This document shows, in pieces, positions 7,619 through 14,928 of a stretch of 44,310 nt of DNA (positions are counted from its first letter, which is position 1; each line of letters begins with the position of its first letter). The translations under genes were made by a program, and so were the position numbers. This DNA is from Caballeronia fortuita (GTDB lineage: Bacteria > Pseudomonadota > Gammaproteobacteria > Burkholderiales > Burkholderiaceae): contig NZ_FCNX02000028.1 in assembly GCF_001544835.2 (NCBI RefSeq), forward strand, positions 1 through 44,310, written 5' to 3'. Below the pieces are notes generated by a model that was not told the origin of the DNA, did no database searches, and saw nothing but the letters and a program-made list of their open reading frames with translations.

Positions 7619-8152
7619 CTAGTGCCAGTGAAGCGTAAGCGGCCCGTCCTCACCGGCGACGGGATCGCTTCGCGGAAACGGCAGCGCTTCCATCGCGACA
7701 CGTTCCGCTTCGCTGATGGCCTCGCGGCGGATGTCCCATTGCTGTCCGGGCGGATATGCGCCGACGACCTGAAAGCGCCGTCCCGCCGTCAGCCGGCAGT
7801 GACCGGTGCCGGCGGGCAGGACGAGCGCATCGCCGGCGCTGATTGAAATCACGCGGCCGTGCGGACCGCCCAGGATGAGCTCCGCATCGCCCGAGGCGAC
7901 GCCGAGCACCTCGTGCGCGGTCGAATGAAAGTGGTGATAGTCGAAGACGCCGTCGCGCCATTGCGGCGGCCAGCCGTTCTGAGCGAACAGGGCTTCGAAG
8001 CGCGCGGCGCAGTCGGCGGATTTGGGATCGATCGCGCCGCGCCACACGAGCACCGGCAGACGCGTGTTGTTCGGCACCCAGCCATTGGGCGGCAGCATGA
8101 AATGCTCGCAGCGGGCGTGCTGCGACTGAAGGCTTACGATTTGCTCAGCCAT
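7619..8152 (-). CDS. YjlB-type cupin protein
   Basis: A 177-residue cytosolic protein. The N-terminal motif FMLPPNGWVPNNTRLPVLVW is characteristic of the YjlB (COG4297) cupin family. The cupin core follows at about residues 65-130 with YHHFHSTAHEVLGVASG (His-x-His...Glu metal motif 1) and PAGTGHCRL (motif 2 His), then VVGAYPPGQ. Enzymatic activity for this family is not established. The start at 8152 is set by GGAGAA ten bases upstream; the longer frame to 8440 runs antisense through other sequence and has no family match. There is no operon partner. Confidence 0.88.
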   Translation of the reverse strand: MAEQIVSLQSQHARCEHFMLPPNGWVPNNTRLPVLVWRGAIDPKSADCAARFEALFAQNGWPPQWRDGVFDYHHFHSTAHEVLGVASGDAELILGGPHGRVISISAGDALVLPAGTGHCRLTAGRRFQVVGAYPPGQQWDIRREAISEAERVAMEALPFPRSDPVAGEDGPLTLHWH

Positions 8153-8243
8153 CTTGCGCTTCTCCGAAAGAGTCGGAGAAAGCACAGCAACGCACATTCC
8201 CGTCCGACGATATGCGCCACGCGAATTCGCGCACGCGTTAGCG

Positions 8244-8501
8244 TCAGCGTCCGTGCCAATGCCCTCCGCCGCCGCCCGAAAAGCCGATACCGAGCGACAC
8301 CGACGGCGCCGGGTAATATCCCGGCCCATAGGCATAGCCATACGCCGGCGCGTATCCGTAGACAGGCGCGGGTGCGGGCGCGTAGCCATAAGGCGGTGCG
8401 TAGACGCATCCGCCGAGACCGGCGGCGAGCGCCAGCGCAACCGGCACGATGAGCGAGCGCGCCGCGCGCGCCCGGGTTCGAGTTCGAGATTGATCGTTCA
8501 T
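8244..8501 (-). CDS. Small Tyr/Pro/Gly-rich lipoprotein
   Basis: An 85-residue protein with an Arg-rich N-terminus, one hydrophobic helix and a lipobox ending LGGC (Cys32), so it is predicted to be lipidated. The mature part is repetitive in Tyr, Pro, Ala and Gly (repeated YGYAP units) and ends GGGGGHWHGR. Such sequences are common small envelope lipoproteins in Burkholderiales and have no known activity. GGGGCAAT precedes the ATG. It follows the related Tyr/Pro-rich gene by 30 bases on the same strand and is probably co-transcribed with it. Confidence 0.75.
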   Translation of the reverse strand: MNDQSRTRTRARAARSLIVPVALALAAGLGGCVYAPPYGYAPAPAPVYGYAPAYGYAYGPGYYPAPSVSLGIGFSGGGGGHWHGR

Positions 8502-8531
8502 GATATTGCCCCGTTCCCTCTTGCGCCCGGC

Positions 8532-8882
8532 TTACCAGTGGCGATAGCCGTAGTAGCCGCCGTGACGCGCGTACCAGTCGCGGCGTCCCCAATAGCGATA
8601 CCCATCCCAGTAGCGGTCGCCGTGCCATCCGACGACGATGGCGGGCGCCGGCGCCACCATGACCGGGGCAGGCTGATACGTCTGATACGGCTGATAGACG
8701 ACCGGCGGCGGAGGCGGCGGCGCCATATAGACCGGCGCGGGCTGGACATACACCGGCGCGGCATACACGGGCGCCACCGGAACGCCGAGATTGATGCCGA
8801 CGCTCACGCGCGCCATCGCGGCTTCGCAAACGAGTGCCGCCGACAGCGCGATTCCAATCCCGACCAAGCCTTTGACGTTCAT
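8532..8882 (-). CDS. PXPV/Tyr-Trp-rich exported protein
   Basis: A 116-residue protein with a signal peptide (MNVKGLVGIGIALSAALVCE, likely cleaved near AMA). The mature protein has a tandem A-P-V-Y / Q-P-A-P-V repeat region (residues 35-80, the PXPV type) with a run of six prolines, then a C-terminal W/Y/R-rich part (DGYRYWGRRDWYARHGGYYG). This composition is typical of small periplasmic or cell-surface proteins of Burkholderiales with unknown role. The start at 8882 has GAGGAAG upstream. It is the first gene of a probable two-gene unit with the lipoprotein at 8244-8501, and its promoter region faces the LysR gene. Confidence 0.8.
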   Translation of the reverse strand: MNVKGLVGIGIALSAALVCEAAMARVSVGINLGVPVAPVYAAPVYVQPAPVYMAPPPPPPVVYQPYQTYQPAPVMVAPAPAIVVGWHGDRYWDGYRYWGRRDWYARHGGYYGYRHW

Positions 8883-8990
8883 TTCTTCCTCTGCTGAGAA
8901 GACCCACCCGAAGACCGCGACGGACCGCGATGCGTTCCTGAACTCACATGCAGTCATGAATCCATGTTAGCCGGGGCGCCGGAGCACTGA

Positions 8991-9007
8991 GTTACAAGCC
9001 CTGTAAC
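8991..9007. promoter_or_regulatory. GTTACA-N5-TGTAAC inverted repeat between the envelope gene and the LysR gene
   Basis: A perfect six-base-pair dyad with a five-base spacer, 109 bases upstream of the PXPV-type gene and 141 bases upstream of the LysR gene. It is operator-like in symmetry and placement. Either transcript could be controlled from it. Confidence 0.4.
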
Positions 9008-9147
9008 AGATGTGAATCCTGAAACGAATGTGCGTAAACGACGGCCGATGCCGGGTGCGGCGTCGTCAAGCGGCATCGCGCGGGCAGGTTGCGCGCCGTC
9101 GCGCGCCCGTGGGATAGTTCCGGCTTCGTCAAACGAATGGCGGGACG

Positions 9148-10092
9148 ATGGACCTGTTGCGAAGCATGAGAATCTTTGCGCGCGTGGCGGAAGCGGCGAG
9201 CTTTACCGTCGCGGCGCAGCAAATGGACATCACCACGGCGCAGGCGTCGCGCGCCGTCACCGAGCTGGAAACGCATCTGCGCACGCGTTTGCTGAACCGG
9301 ACGACGCGCCGCGTCGCGCTCACCGACGCCGGCAACCGCTATCTCACGCGCTGCAAGGAAGTGCTCGAACTCGTCGATCTCTCCGAGGCCGAAGCGAGCA
9401 ACGCGCAGGTGTCGCCGGCGGGCGTGCTGCGCATGCACGCGCCGATCACCTTCGGTCAGCACTATGTCGTGCCCGCGCTCACGCGTTATCTGGAAGAGCA
9501 TCCGCAGGTCCGCGTCGAACTGACGCTTTCGCAGCATGTCCCCGACATGCTCGACGAAGGCTTCGACGTCTTCCTGCAAGTCGCGACATCCGCCCTGCCC
9601 GACTCCGCGCTCGTCTCCACGAAAATCTGCTCGATGCCGAGCGTGCTGTGCGCATCGCCGGATTATCTGAAGCGCGCGGGCGTGCCGCGGCGCATCGATG
9701 ACCTGTCGGATCATGCGTGCCTGCAACTCGTGACGACCTTCTTTCCCGTCGACCGATGGATTTTCGAGGGCCCGCGTGGACAGGTCGAAGTGGAACTGAA
9801 GCCGGGCCGCCTGCGCGTGAATTCCGCCGACGCGCTCGCCGTCGCGCTGTCGAACGGGCTCGGCATCGCGCCCTTGCCGATGCTCGCCGCGCTGCCGTGG
9901 CTGCAAAGCGGCGCGCTCGTGCGCGTGCTGCCGGACTGTGAACTCCAGACCATGACCATCTACGCGATGTACGCGTCCCGCCAGTACCTCGACGCAAAAA
10001 TTCGCACGTGGGTCGCGTTCCTGCGCGAATTCGTCGAAGGTACGCTCGCGAGCGAGCCCGCCTGTTCATCGGATAAAACATCGCATCCCTAA
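9148..10092 (+). CDS. LysR-family transcriptional regulator
   Basis: A 314-residue LTTR. The N-terminal winged helix-turn-helix is clear (residues 1-60: MRIFARVAEAASFTVAAQQM, then TTAQASRAVTELETHL and RLLNRTTRRVALTDAG). The substrate-binding domain follows from about residue 90 (LRMHAPITFGQHYVVPALTRYL). It closely resembles the large AaeR/DmlR-like group with a degenerate ligand pocket, so the inducer is unknown. LysR genes often control the adjacent divergent or downstream unit. Here the divergent neighbour is the PXPV-type envelope gene, and the downstream neighbour, 127 bases away on the same strand, is the six-gene TPS operon. The ribosome site (CGGGACG) is weak. Confidence 0.9.
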   Translation: MDLLRSMRIFARVAEAASFTVAAQQMDITTAQASRAVTELETHLRTRLLNRTTRRVALTDAGNRYLTRCKEVLELVDLSEAEASNAQVSPAGVLRMHAPITFGQHYVVPALTRYLEEHPQVRVELTLSQHVPDMLDEGFDVFLQVATSALPDSALVSTKICSMPSVLCASPDYLKRAGVPRRIDDLSDHACLQLVTTFFPVDRWIFEGPRGQVEVELKPGRLRVNSADALAVALSNGLGIAPLPMLAALPWLQSGALVRVLPDCELQTMTIYAMYASRQYLDAKIRTWVAFLREFVEGTLASEPACSSDKTSHP

Positions 10093-10129
10093 GACAAATA
10101 GACGCCGCGCACGTTCTCTAAACGCGTAG

Positions 10130-10157
10130 TTGCAAGCATGGTTCGGAACACTAAACT
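10130..10157 (+). promoter_or_regulatory. Candidate sigma-70 promoter for the TPS operon
   Basis: TTGCAA at 10130-10135 and TAAACT at 10152-10157 are separated by 16 bases. Each matches four of six consensus positions. They lie 63 bases before the exoprotein start, in a locally AT-richer part of the LysR-tpsA gap. This is suggestive only. Confidence 0.3.
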
Positions 10158-10172
10158 GCTTGATGGTGCGCC

Positions 10173-10194
10173 TGCATCGCGATGCGTCGATGCA
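10173..10194 (+). promoter_or_regulatory. Hairpin in the 5' leader of the TPS operon
   Basis: TGCATCG at 10173-10179 pairs perfectly with CGATGCA at 10188-10194. The overlapping 12-base palindrome at 10174-10185 offers an alternative fold. It is 25 bases upstream of the start codon, so it could affect translation or be incidental. Confidence 0.3.
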
Positions 10195-10219
10195 CCGCAA
10201 CAGAGAGGAGCCGGCCGAC

Positions 10220-12514
10220 ATGAACGAGTCCCTGCGCGCACGCAGCGCATTCTCCGCGCTGCGCTTGTGTGCCGCCATGCTTTGCGCTACGGCGTACGTG
10301 TGCCCGCACGCGGAGCCGAGCGGCGCGCGCGTCGTCGGCGGTTCCGGCACGGTGACGAGCACGGGCGCGAACACGACCATTCAGCAGACGAGCAGCCGCC
10401 TCGCCATCGACTGGCGTTCGTTCAGCACGCGCCCCGGCGAATCCGTCACGTTCAATCAGCCGGGCGCCAACGCGATCGCGCTCAACCGCGTCGTCGGGCC
10501 GCGTCCGACAGCGTTCTTCGGCAAGCTCGACGCGAATGGCCAAGTGTTCATCGTCAATCCGAACGGCGTGATTTTCGGGCCGGGCGCGCAGGTGAACGTC
10601 GGCGGATTGCTCGCGTCGACGCTCAATCTGTCGACGAGCGATTTCATGAGCGGCCACTACACCTTCGCCGGCGACGGGCGCTGGCATCGCCATCATCATC
10701 ACGATGAAGGCGCGGCCGTCGTCAATCTCGGCACGATCACGAGCGCGCCCGGCGGCTATGTCGCGCTGATCGGCGCGCGCGCGATCAACGCCGGCACCAT
10801 CGATTCGCCCGGCGGATTCGCCGCGCTCGCGGCGGGCGAACGCGTCGCGGTGACGCTCGGCGACCACAGCATGATCGGCCTGTCGGTGGAACGCGGCGCG
10901 CTCGACGCGCTGGCCGCCAATCACGGACTTATTCAGGCCGACGGCGGGCAGGCCTGGCTCGCCGCGAGCGCCGAGGACGCGCTCTTCGCCAACGTCGTGA
11001 ACAACACCGGCATCATCCGCGCGCGCAGCGCCGTGAACCAGAACGGCGTGATCCGGCTCGTCGCGGAAACGGGCGTCGTGCAGGTCGGCGGCACGCTCGA
11101 CGCGTCCGCGCCCAACGGCGGCCATGGCGGCGCGATCGAGACGGCGGGCACGCAGGTCCGCGTCGCGCCCGATGCGCAGGTCACGACGGCGGCGGCACCG
11201 GGGCAAACCGAGACGTGGCGCATCGCGAGCGATTTCGCGGCGCTCGTCGGCAGCGGCGACGCCATCGGGCAGCGCTTCGGCACGATCGGCAGCGCGACGC
11301 TTTCACGCGTGCTCGAATCGACCAATGTGTCGATCGACGCCGCGTCGCCGCCAGGCTTCGCGCCGTCCGGCTTCGTGCTGATCGACGGCCCGGTCGCGTG
11401 GAACGGCGTCAACACGCTTTCGCTCGCCGCGCAAAGCGGCATCCGGCTCGATGCGCCGATCCGCGCGCCGCACGGCACGCTGGCGATGACGACCGCCGGC
11501 ACCGCCACGCAAAAGGCGCCGATCGAAGCGGCCAATCTTGCGCTGCAAGGCGGCGCGGGCGTCTACACGCTGATGAACGCGGGCAATCGCATCGGCACGC
11601 TCGCGGCGAACGCCGGCTCGATCGCGCTCGACGATGGCGCGCCGCTCGTCATCGGCAATGTTGCGGGATTGTCGGGTGTATCGGCGAGCGGCGCCGTCAC
11701 GCTGACCGCCCCTTCGCTCACGCTCGCCGCGCCGGTTAAAAGCCGCGCGAACGGCACGGCGATCACGCTCGCCGCCGCGAGCTTCGTCAATCGCGCGGGC
11801 GCGCAGGCGCTCGCCACGCCAAACGGGCGCTGGCTCGTCTATTCCGACGCACCCGAATCCGATGCTTTCGGCGGCCTGCAAAGCGGCAACCTCGCGCTGT
11901 GGGGCGATGCCTTCACCGGCGGCGCCGACGCGCGCGCGGCATCCGCGACGGGCAACCGGTTCGCGTTCAACGCGCTCCAGCAGGTCACGCTGACGGCGGT
12001 CAACATCGACGTGCCGTTCAACACGCCGCACGTGCTCGGCCCGAACGACGTATCCATCGCGCTGCGCTACGACGGCGCGCACTACGGCAACGCGTTCGCC
12101 GACAGCCCCACGACGCACGAGCCGTTCATCTTCACGGTGACGAGCACGGGCGCGACCCCGGGCGCGGCGATCGGCACCTACGCGATCACGATCACGGCGG
12201 CGGGCGGCCCCACGGGTTACAGGATCACGACGCAGGGCGGCACGCTGCGCATTGCGGGCACGCCCGCACCGCCGCCGCCGCCCGTTGAACCGATACTGCC
12301 CGACGCGCCGCAGACCGTCGTCACGACGGCGGCGACGGTTCCCGGCATTCTCGATTCCGTGCGCACCGACGCCGCCAACCCCGCGCCGCTCGGCAACGCG
12401 ACGCCCGGATTGCAGCCGGAGTCCGCGCCGCTCGTGCAGCAGCGCACCGATTCGTCGAGCGACGGCAGCCGTCTGCCGGACGACGCATGGCCCGGTCACG
12501 TATGCCGCATGTGA
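10220..12514 (+). CDS. Two-partner-secretion exoprotein (TpsA), filamentous-haemagglutinin N-domain
   Basis: A 764-residue protein with a signal peptide (hydrophobic residues 12-30). The TPS domain follows from about residue 37 (GSGTVTSTGANTTIQQTSSR, LAIDWRSFS, then GQVFIVNPNGVIFGPGAQVN with the NPNG hallmark). This domain is recognised by the partner TpsB for outer-membrane export and seeds a beta-helix. A His-rich insertion (HRHHHHDE, about residues 155-162) interrupts the TPS domain. The middle is Ala/Gly/Thr-rich beta-helix-like sequence. Residues about 590-685 resemble an MBG-type domain (YDGAHYGNAF), followed by a Pro-rich linker and a C-terminus without a toxin domain. At 764 residues it is short for the family (often over 1500). 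AGAGGAG precedes the start. It is the first gene of the operon. Confidence 0.9.
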   Translation: MNESLRARSAFSALRLCAAMLCATAYVCPHAEPSGARVVGGSGTVTSTGANTTIQQTSSRLAIDWRSFSTRPGESVTFNQPGANAIALNRVVGPRPTAFFGKLDANGQVFIVNPNGVIFGPGAQVNVGGLLASTLNLSTSDFMSGHYTFAGDGRWHRHHHHDEGAAVVNLGTITSAPGGYVALIGARAINAGTIDSPGGFAALAAGERVAVTLGDHSMIGLSVERGALDALAANHGLIQADGGQAWLAASAEDALFANVVNNTGIIRARSAVNQNGVIRLVAETGVVQVGGTLDASAPNGGHGGAIETAGTQVRVAPDAQVTTAAAPGQTETWRIASDFAALVGSGDAIGQRFGTIGSATLSRVLESTNVSIDAASPPGFAPSGFVLIDGPVAWNGVNTLSLAAQSGIRLDAPIRAPHGTLAMTTAGTATQKAPIEAANLALQGGAGVYTLMNAGNRIGTLAANAGSIALDDGAPLVIGNVAGLSGVSASGAVTLTAPSLTLAAPVKSRANGTAITLAAASFVNRAGAQALATPNGRWLVYSDAPESDAFGGLQSGNLALWGDAFTGGADARAASATGNRFAFNALQQVTLTAVNIDVPFNTPHVLGPNDVSIALRYDGAHYGNAFADSPTTHEPFIFTVTSTGATPGAAIGTYAITITAAGGPTGYRITTQGGTLRIAGTPAPPPPPVEPILPDAPQTVVTTAATVPGILDSVRTDAANPAPLGNATPGLQPESAPLVQQRTDSSSDGSRLPDDAWPGHVCRM

Positions 12515-14253
12515 GGCCCCGGCGCGTGCGACGCTTCGGGCCCCGCGAACGATACCGCGCCGCGGCTTCGCGCCGGCTCGCCGTCCTGTTCGCGACGCTC
12601 GTCGCCGCGACCGCGCGCGATATGCGCGACGCGCACGCGCAGACGCTGCCGAACGCGGGCAGCACGCTGCGCGAACAGCAGCAGCAAGCGCCTGCGCCGG
12701 TGCCGCCGTCCGATCTGCGCCTGAACGTGACGCCCGCGCCCGCAGCGTCGCCGGTTCCGGGCGCGACGGGCGGCATCCGCTTCGAGGTGAAGGGCTTCGC
12801 GTTCAGCGGCAACACGTTGTTTTCCACGGCGGAACTGCTCGATATCGTGCGGCCGCTGATCGGTCCGGCGCGTTCGCTCGACGATCTCGAAGGCGCCGCC
12901 GATCGCGTGAGCGCGTTTTATCGCCGGCACGGCTATCTCGTCGCGCGCGCTTACGTGCCGCCGCAGCAGATCGACGGCGGCATCGTGCGGATCGCGGTGA
13001 GCGAGGGGCGCTACGGGCGCATCGGCATCGACAACCAGTCGCGCACGCGCGATGCCGTCATCGCACGATTCTTCGGCGCGCTCAAGACCGGCGACGTGAT
13101 CGACGAGCGCGCCCTCACCCGCGCGACGCTGCTCGCGCAGGACGCGGCCGGCACGACGGGCGCAAACGCGACCATCTCGCCGGGCCGCTTTCCCGGCACC
13201 TCCGACATGACGCTCGCGGTGCCGAAGGCGCGGCCCGTGTCCGGCAGCGTGCAGGCCGACAACTACGGCCAGACGACGACCGGCACCGCGCGTCTCATCG
13301 GCGCGCTGCAATGGAACAATCCGCTCGGCATCGGCGATCAGTTGGGCGCGCGGCTTCTCGGCTCGGTCACCGGGCAGTTTTACGGCAACATCGGCTATAC
13401 GGTGCCGCTCGGCGGCAGCGGACTCGCGTGGGGCGCCGGCTACACGCGCTCGACGTATTCGGTCGGCGGCCAGTTCGACGAACTCGATGCCTACGGCAGC
13501 GCCAACGTCGTCTCGACGTTCATCAGCTACCCGATCCTGCGCTCGCCCGCCGCGAATGTGTACACGACGCTCGGCTACGACCACAAGCTGCTGTCGGATC
13601 ATCTCGGCGCGTTCGATTCCGTGAGCGACAAGACGAGCGACGTCGGCCGTCTCGGGCTGTCGGGCAATCTCACGCTCGAAAAAAGCATCACGACCTTCGA
13701 CACGAGCGTCCAGCAAGGCAACCTGCGCTACAAGTCGCCGCTGCCGGAACAGGTCGCATCGCACATCGCGGGTTCGTTCACGAAGCTCGTGTTCGCCGCG
13801 ACGCACACGCAGGTGATCGGCGCACAGTCCAGCGGCACGCAGCTCTACTTCGCGATCAACGGCCAGGCGAGTTCGCGCAATCTCGACTCGTCCGAGCAGA
13901 TTTCGCTCGGCGGCCCGTACGCGGTGCGCGCCTACGCGACCGGCGACGCGCCCGTCGACGAAGCGTATATCGCGACCTTCGAAGTGCGGCAGGCGATCAG
14001 ACAATCGCTCGTGCCGGTGCTCGTCACGCTGGCCGCTTTCGTCGATACCGCCGACGGCAAGATCGCCGCGCATCCGGTCGCCGGCGGCAGCGATCACGTG
14101 CGGCTCTCGGGACTCGGCGCGGGCGCGACCTTCGCCGCGCCGCACGACTTTCTGCTGTCGATGTCGTACGCGCACACCGTGGGTTACGTGCCGTCGACGC
14201 TCGGCACCGGCCACGCGAACCGCTTCTGGGTCGCGCTCACGAAGTCTTTCTGA
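12502..14253 (+). CDS. TpsB outer-membrane transporter (ShlB/FhaC/HecB family)
   Basis: About 583 residues from the ATG at 12502, which overlaps the exoprotein stop by 13 bases; ATG 12487 in the same frame is also possible. After a basic leader and hydrophobic stretch (processing near AHAQ), the plug/linker is followed by two POTRA domains. The first starts at IRFEVKGFAFSGNTLFSTAE, and the segment SAFYRRHGYLVARAYVPPQQ is characteristic. The remainder is a 16-strand barrel with the usual final aromatic (WVALTKSF). The conserved barrel segment GGPYAVRAYATGDAPVDEAY corresponds to the VRGY-type motif of the L6 loop in this family, here VRAY. It exports the adjacent TpsA to the surface. The overlap implies translational coupling. 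Confidence 0.92.
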   Translation: MPHVRPRRVRRFGPRERYRAAASRRLAVLFATLVAATARDMRDAHAQTLPNAGSTLREQQQQAPAPVPPSDLRLNVTPAPAASPVPGATGGIRFEVKGFAFSGNTLFSTAELLDIVRPLIGPARSLDDLEGAADRVSAFYRRHGYLVARAYVPPQQIDGGIVRIAVSEGRYGRIGIDNQSRTRDAVIARFFGALKTGDVIDERALTRATLLAQDAAGTTGANATISPGRFPGTSDMTLAVPKARPVSGSVQADNYGQTTTGTARLIGALQWNNPLGIGDQLGARLLGSVTGQFYGNIGYTVPLGGSGLAWGAGYTRSTYSVGGQFDELDAYGSANVVSTFISYPILRSPAANVYTTLGYDHKLLSDHLGAFDSVSDKTSDVGRLGLSGNLTLEKSITTFDTSVQQGNLRYKSPLPEQVASHIAGSFTKLVFAATHTQVIGAQSSGTQLYFAINGQASSRNLDSSEQISLGGPYAVRAYATGDAPVDEAYIATFEVRQAIRQSLVPVLVTLAAFVDTADGKIAAHPVAGGSDHVRLSGLGAGATFAAPHDFLLSMSYAHTVGYVPSTLGTGHANRFWVALTKSF

Positions 14254-14264
14254 GGCCGATCACG

Positions 14265-14918
14265 ATGCGCGCCCATTCACGTTTGCTCCTGCTTCTTCCC
14301 GCGCTGATCGTGCTGATCGCGCGCGCGGCGTGCGCCGAACCCGTCGCGACCATCACGGCGCTCGTCGGCAACGTGGCGATCCAGTCGGCGGGCGGCGCGC
14401 AGCGCGTGGCGGCGATCGGTGGCGGCATCGACAACGGCGACACGGTGCAGACCGGCGTCGGCTCCGAGATCGTGATGATCTTCACCGACAGGCAGCGCGT
14501 GTATCTGAAGCCCGGCTCGGTGTTTCGCGTCGACGATTTCCATTACGCCGCGAATGCGCCGCAGGACGACCGCAGTTTCCTGTCGCTCGTCAAAGGCGGA
14601 TTGCGCGCGCTCGACGGGCTCGTCGCGAAGGAAGGCAAGCCGGAGAACTATCGCGTGAAAACGCCGACATCGACCATCGGCATACGCGGCACCGAGTACT
14701 CCGTCACCGATTGCGCCAATCTCGAACCGGGCGCGAACGCCGATTGCAAGGGCGATCAGATCGTCGTCTACGACGGCCAGATCGTCGTCGTCAACGAAGT
14801 CGACCGGCAGATCGTGCGCGCGGGCGAAGGCGCGATCGTCGTGAGTGCGCGCCTGCCGTTCGGCGTGCTGCCGGCATCGCGCGTGAGCCCGGTCGTGCCG
14901 TCGGCGGCGTGCCGCTAG
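14265..14918 (+). CDS. Exported FecR-domain protein
   Basis: A 217-residue protein with a signal peptide (SRLLLLLPALIVLIARAACA) and no other membrane helix, so it is periplasmic or secreted. Residues 60-160 form a FecR domain: GDTVQTGVGSEIVMIFTDRQ, then LKPGSVFRVDDF, SFLSLVKGGLRALDG and VKTPTSTIGIRGTEYSV, the classic FecR strand order. Unlike true FecR anti-sigma regulators it has no N-terminal cytoplasmic or TM segment, and no ECF sigma factor is nearby. It lies 11 bases after tpsB and 10 bases before the SulP gene. The downstream CHASE2 cyclase has an extracytoplasmic sensor that this protein could contact (inference). Two Cys flank the DCANLEPGANADCKGD segment and may form a disulfide. Confidence 0.88.
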   Translation: MRAHSRLLLLLPALIVLIARAACAEPVATITALVGNVAIQSAGGAQRVAAIGGGIDNGDTVQTGVGSEIVMIFTDRQRVYLKPGSVFRVDDFHYAANAPQDDRSFLSLVKGGLRALDGLVAKEGKPENYRVKTPTSTIGIRGTEYSVTDCANLEPGANADCKGDQIVVYDGQIVVVNEVDRQIVRAGEGAIVVSARLPFGVLPASRVSPVVPSAACR

Positions 14919-14928
14919 GAGCGCCGCG

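Noticed and set aside
10220..12514. Contact-dependent inhibition (CdiA) interpretation of the TPS pair
   Set aside because: The exoprotein is far too short, lacks a C-terminal toxin and VENN-type boundary, and no small immunity gene follows.
12496..14214. Long minus-strand frame (572 codons) opposite tpsB
   Set aside because: Arg/Ala/Glu-rich translation without domains; typical antisense frame in GC3-biased coding DNA.
12252..14918. An 888-residue frame running from inside tpsA through tpsB into the FecR gene
   Set aside because: Only its last 217 codons are the FecR gene with a proper start and signal peptide; the rest is an Arg-rich shadow of tpsB in another frame.
14265..14918. FecR as an anti-sigma regulator of an iron-uptake system
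   Set aside because: No ECF sigma gene or TonB receptor nearby and no transmembrane anchor in the protein.
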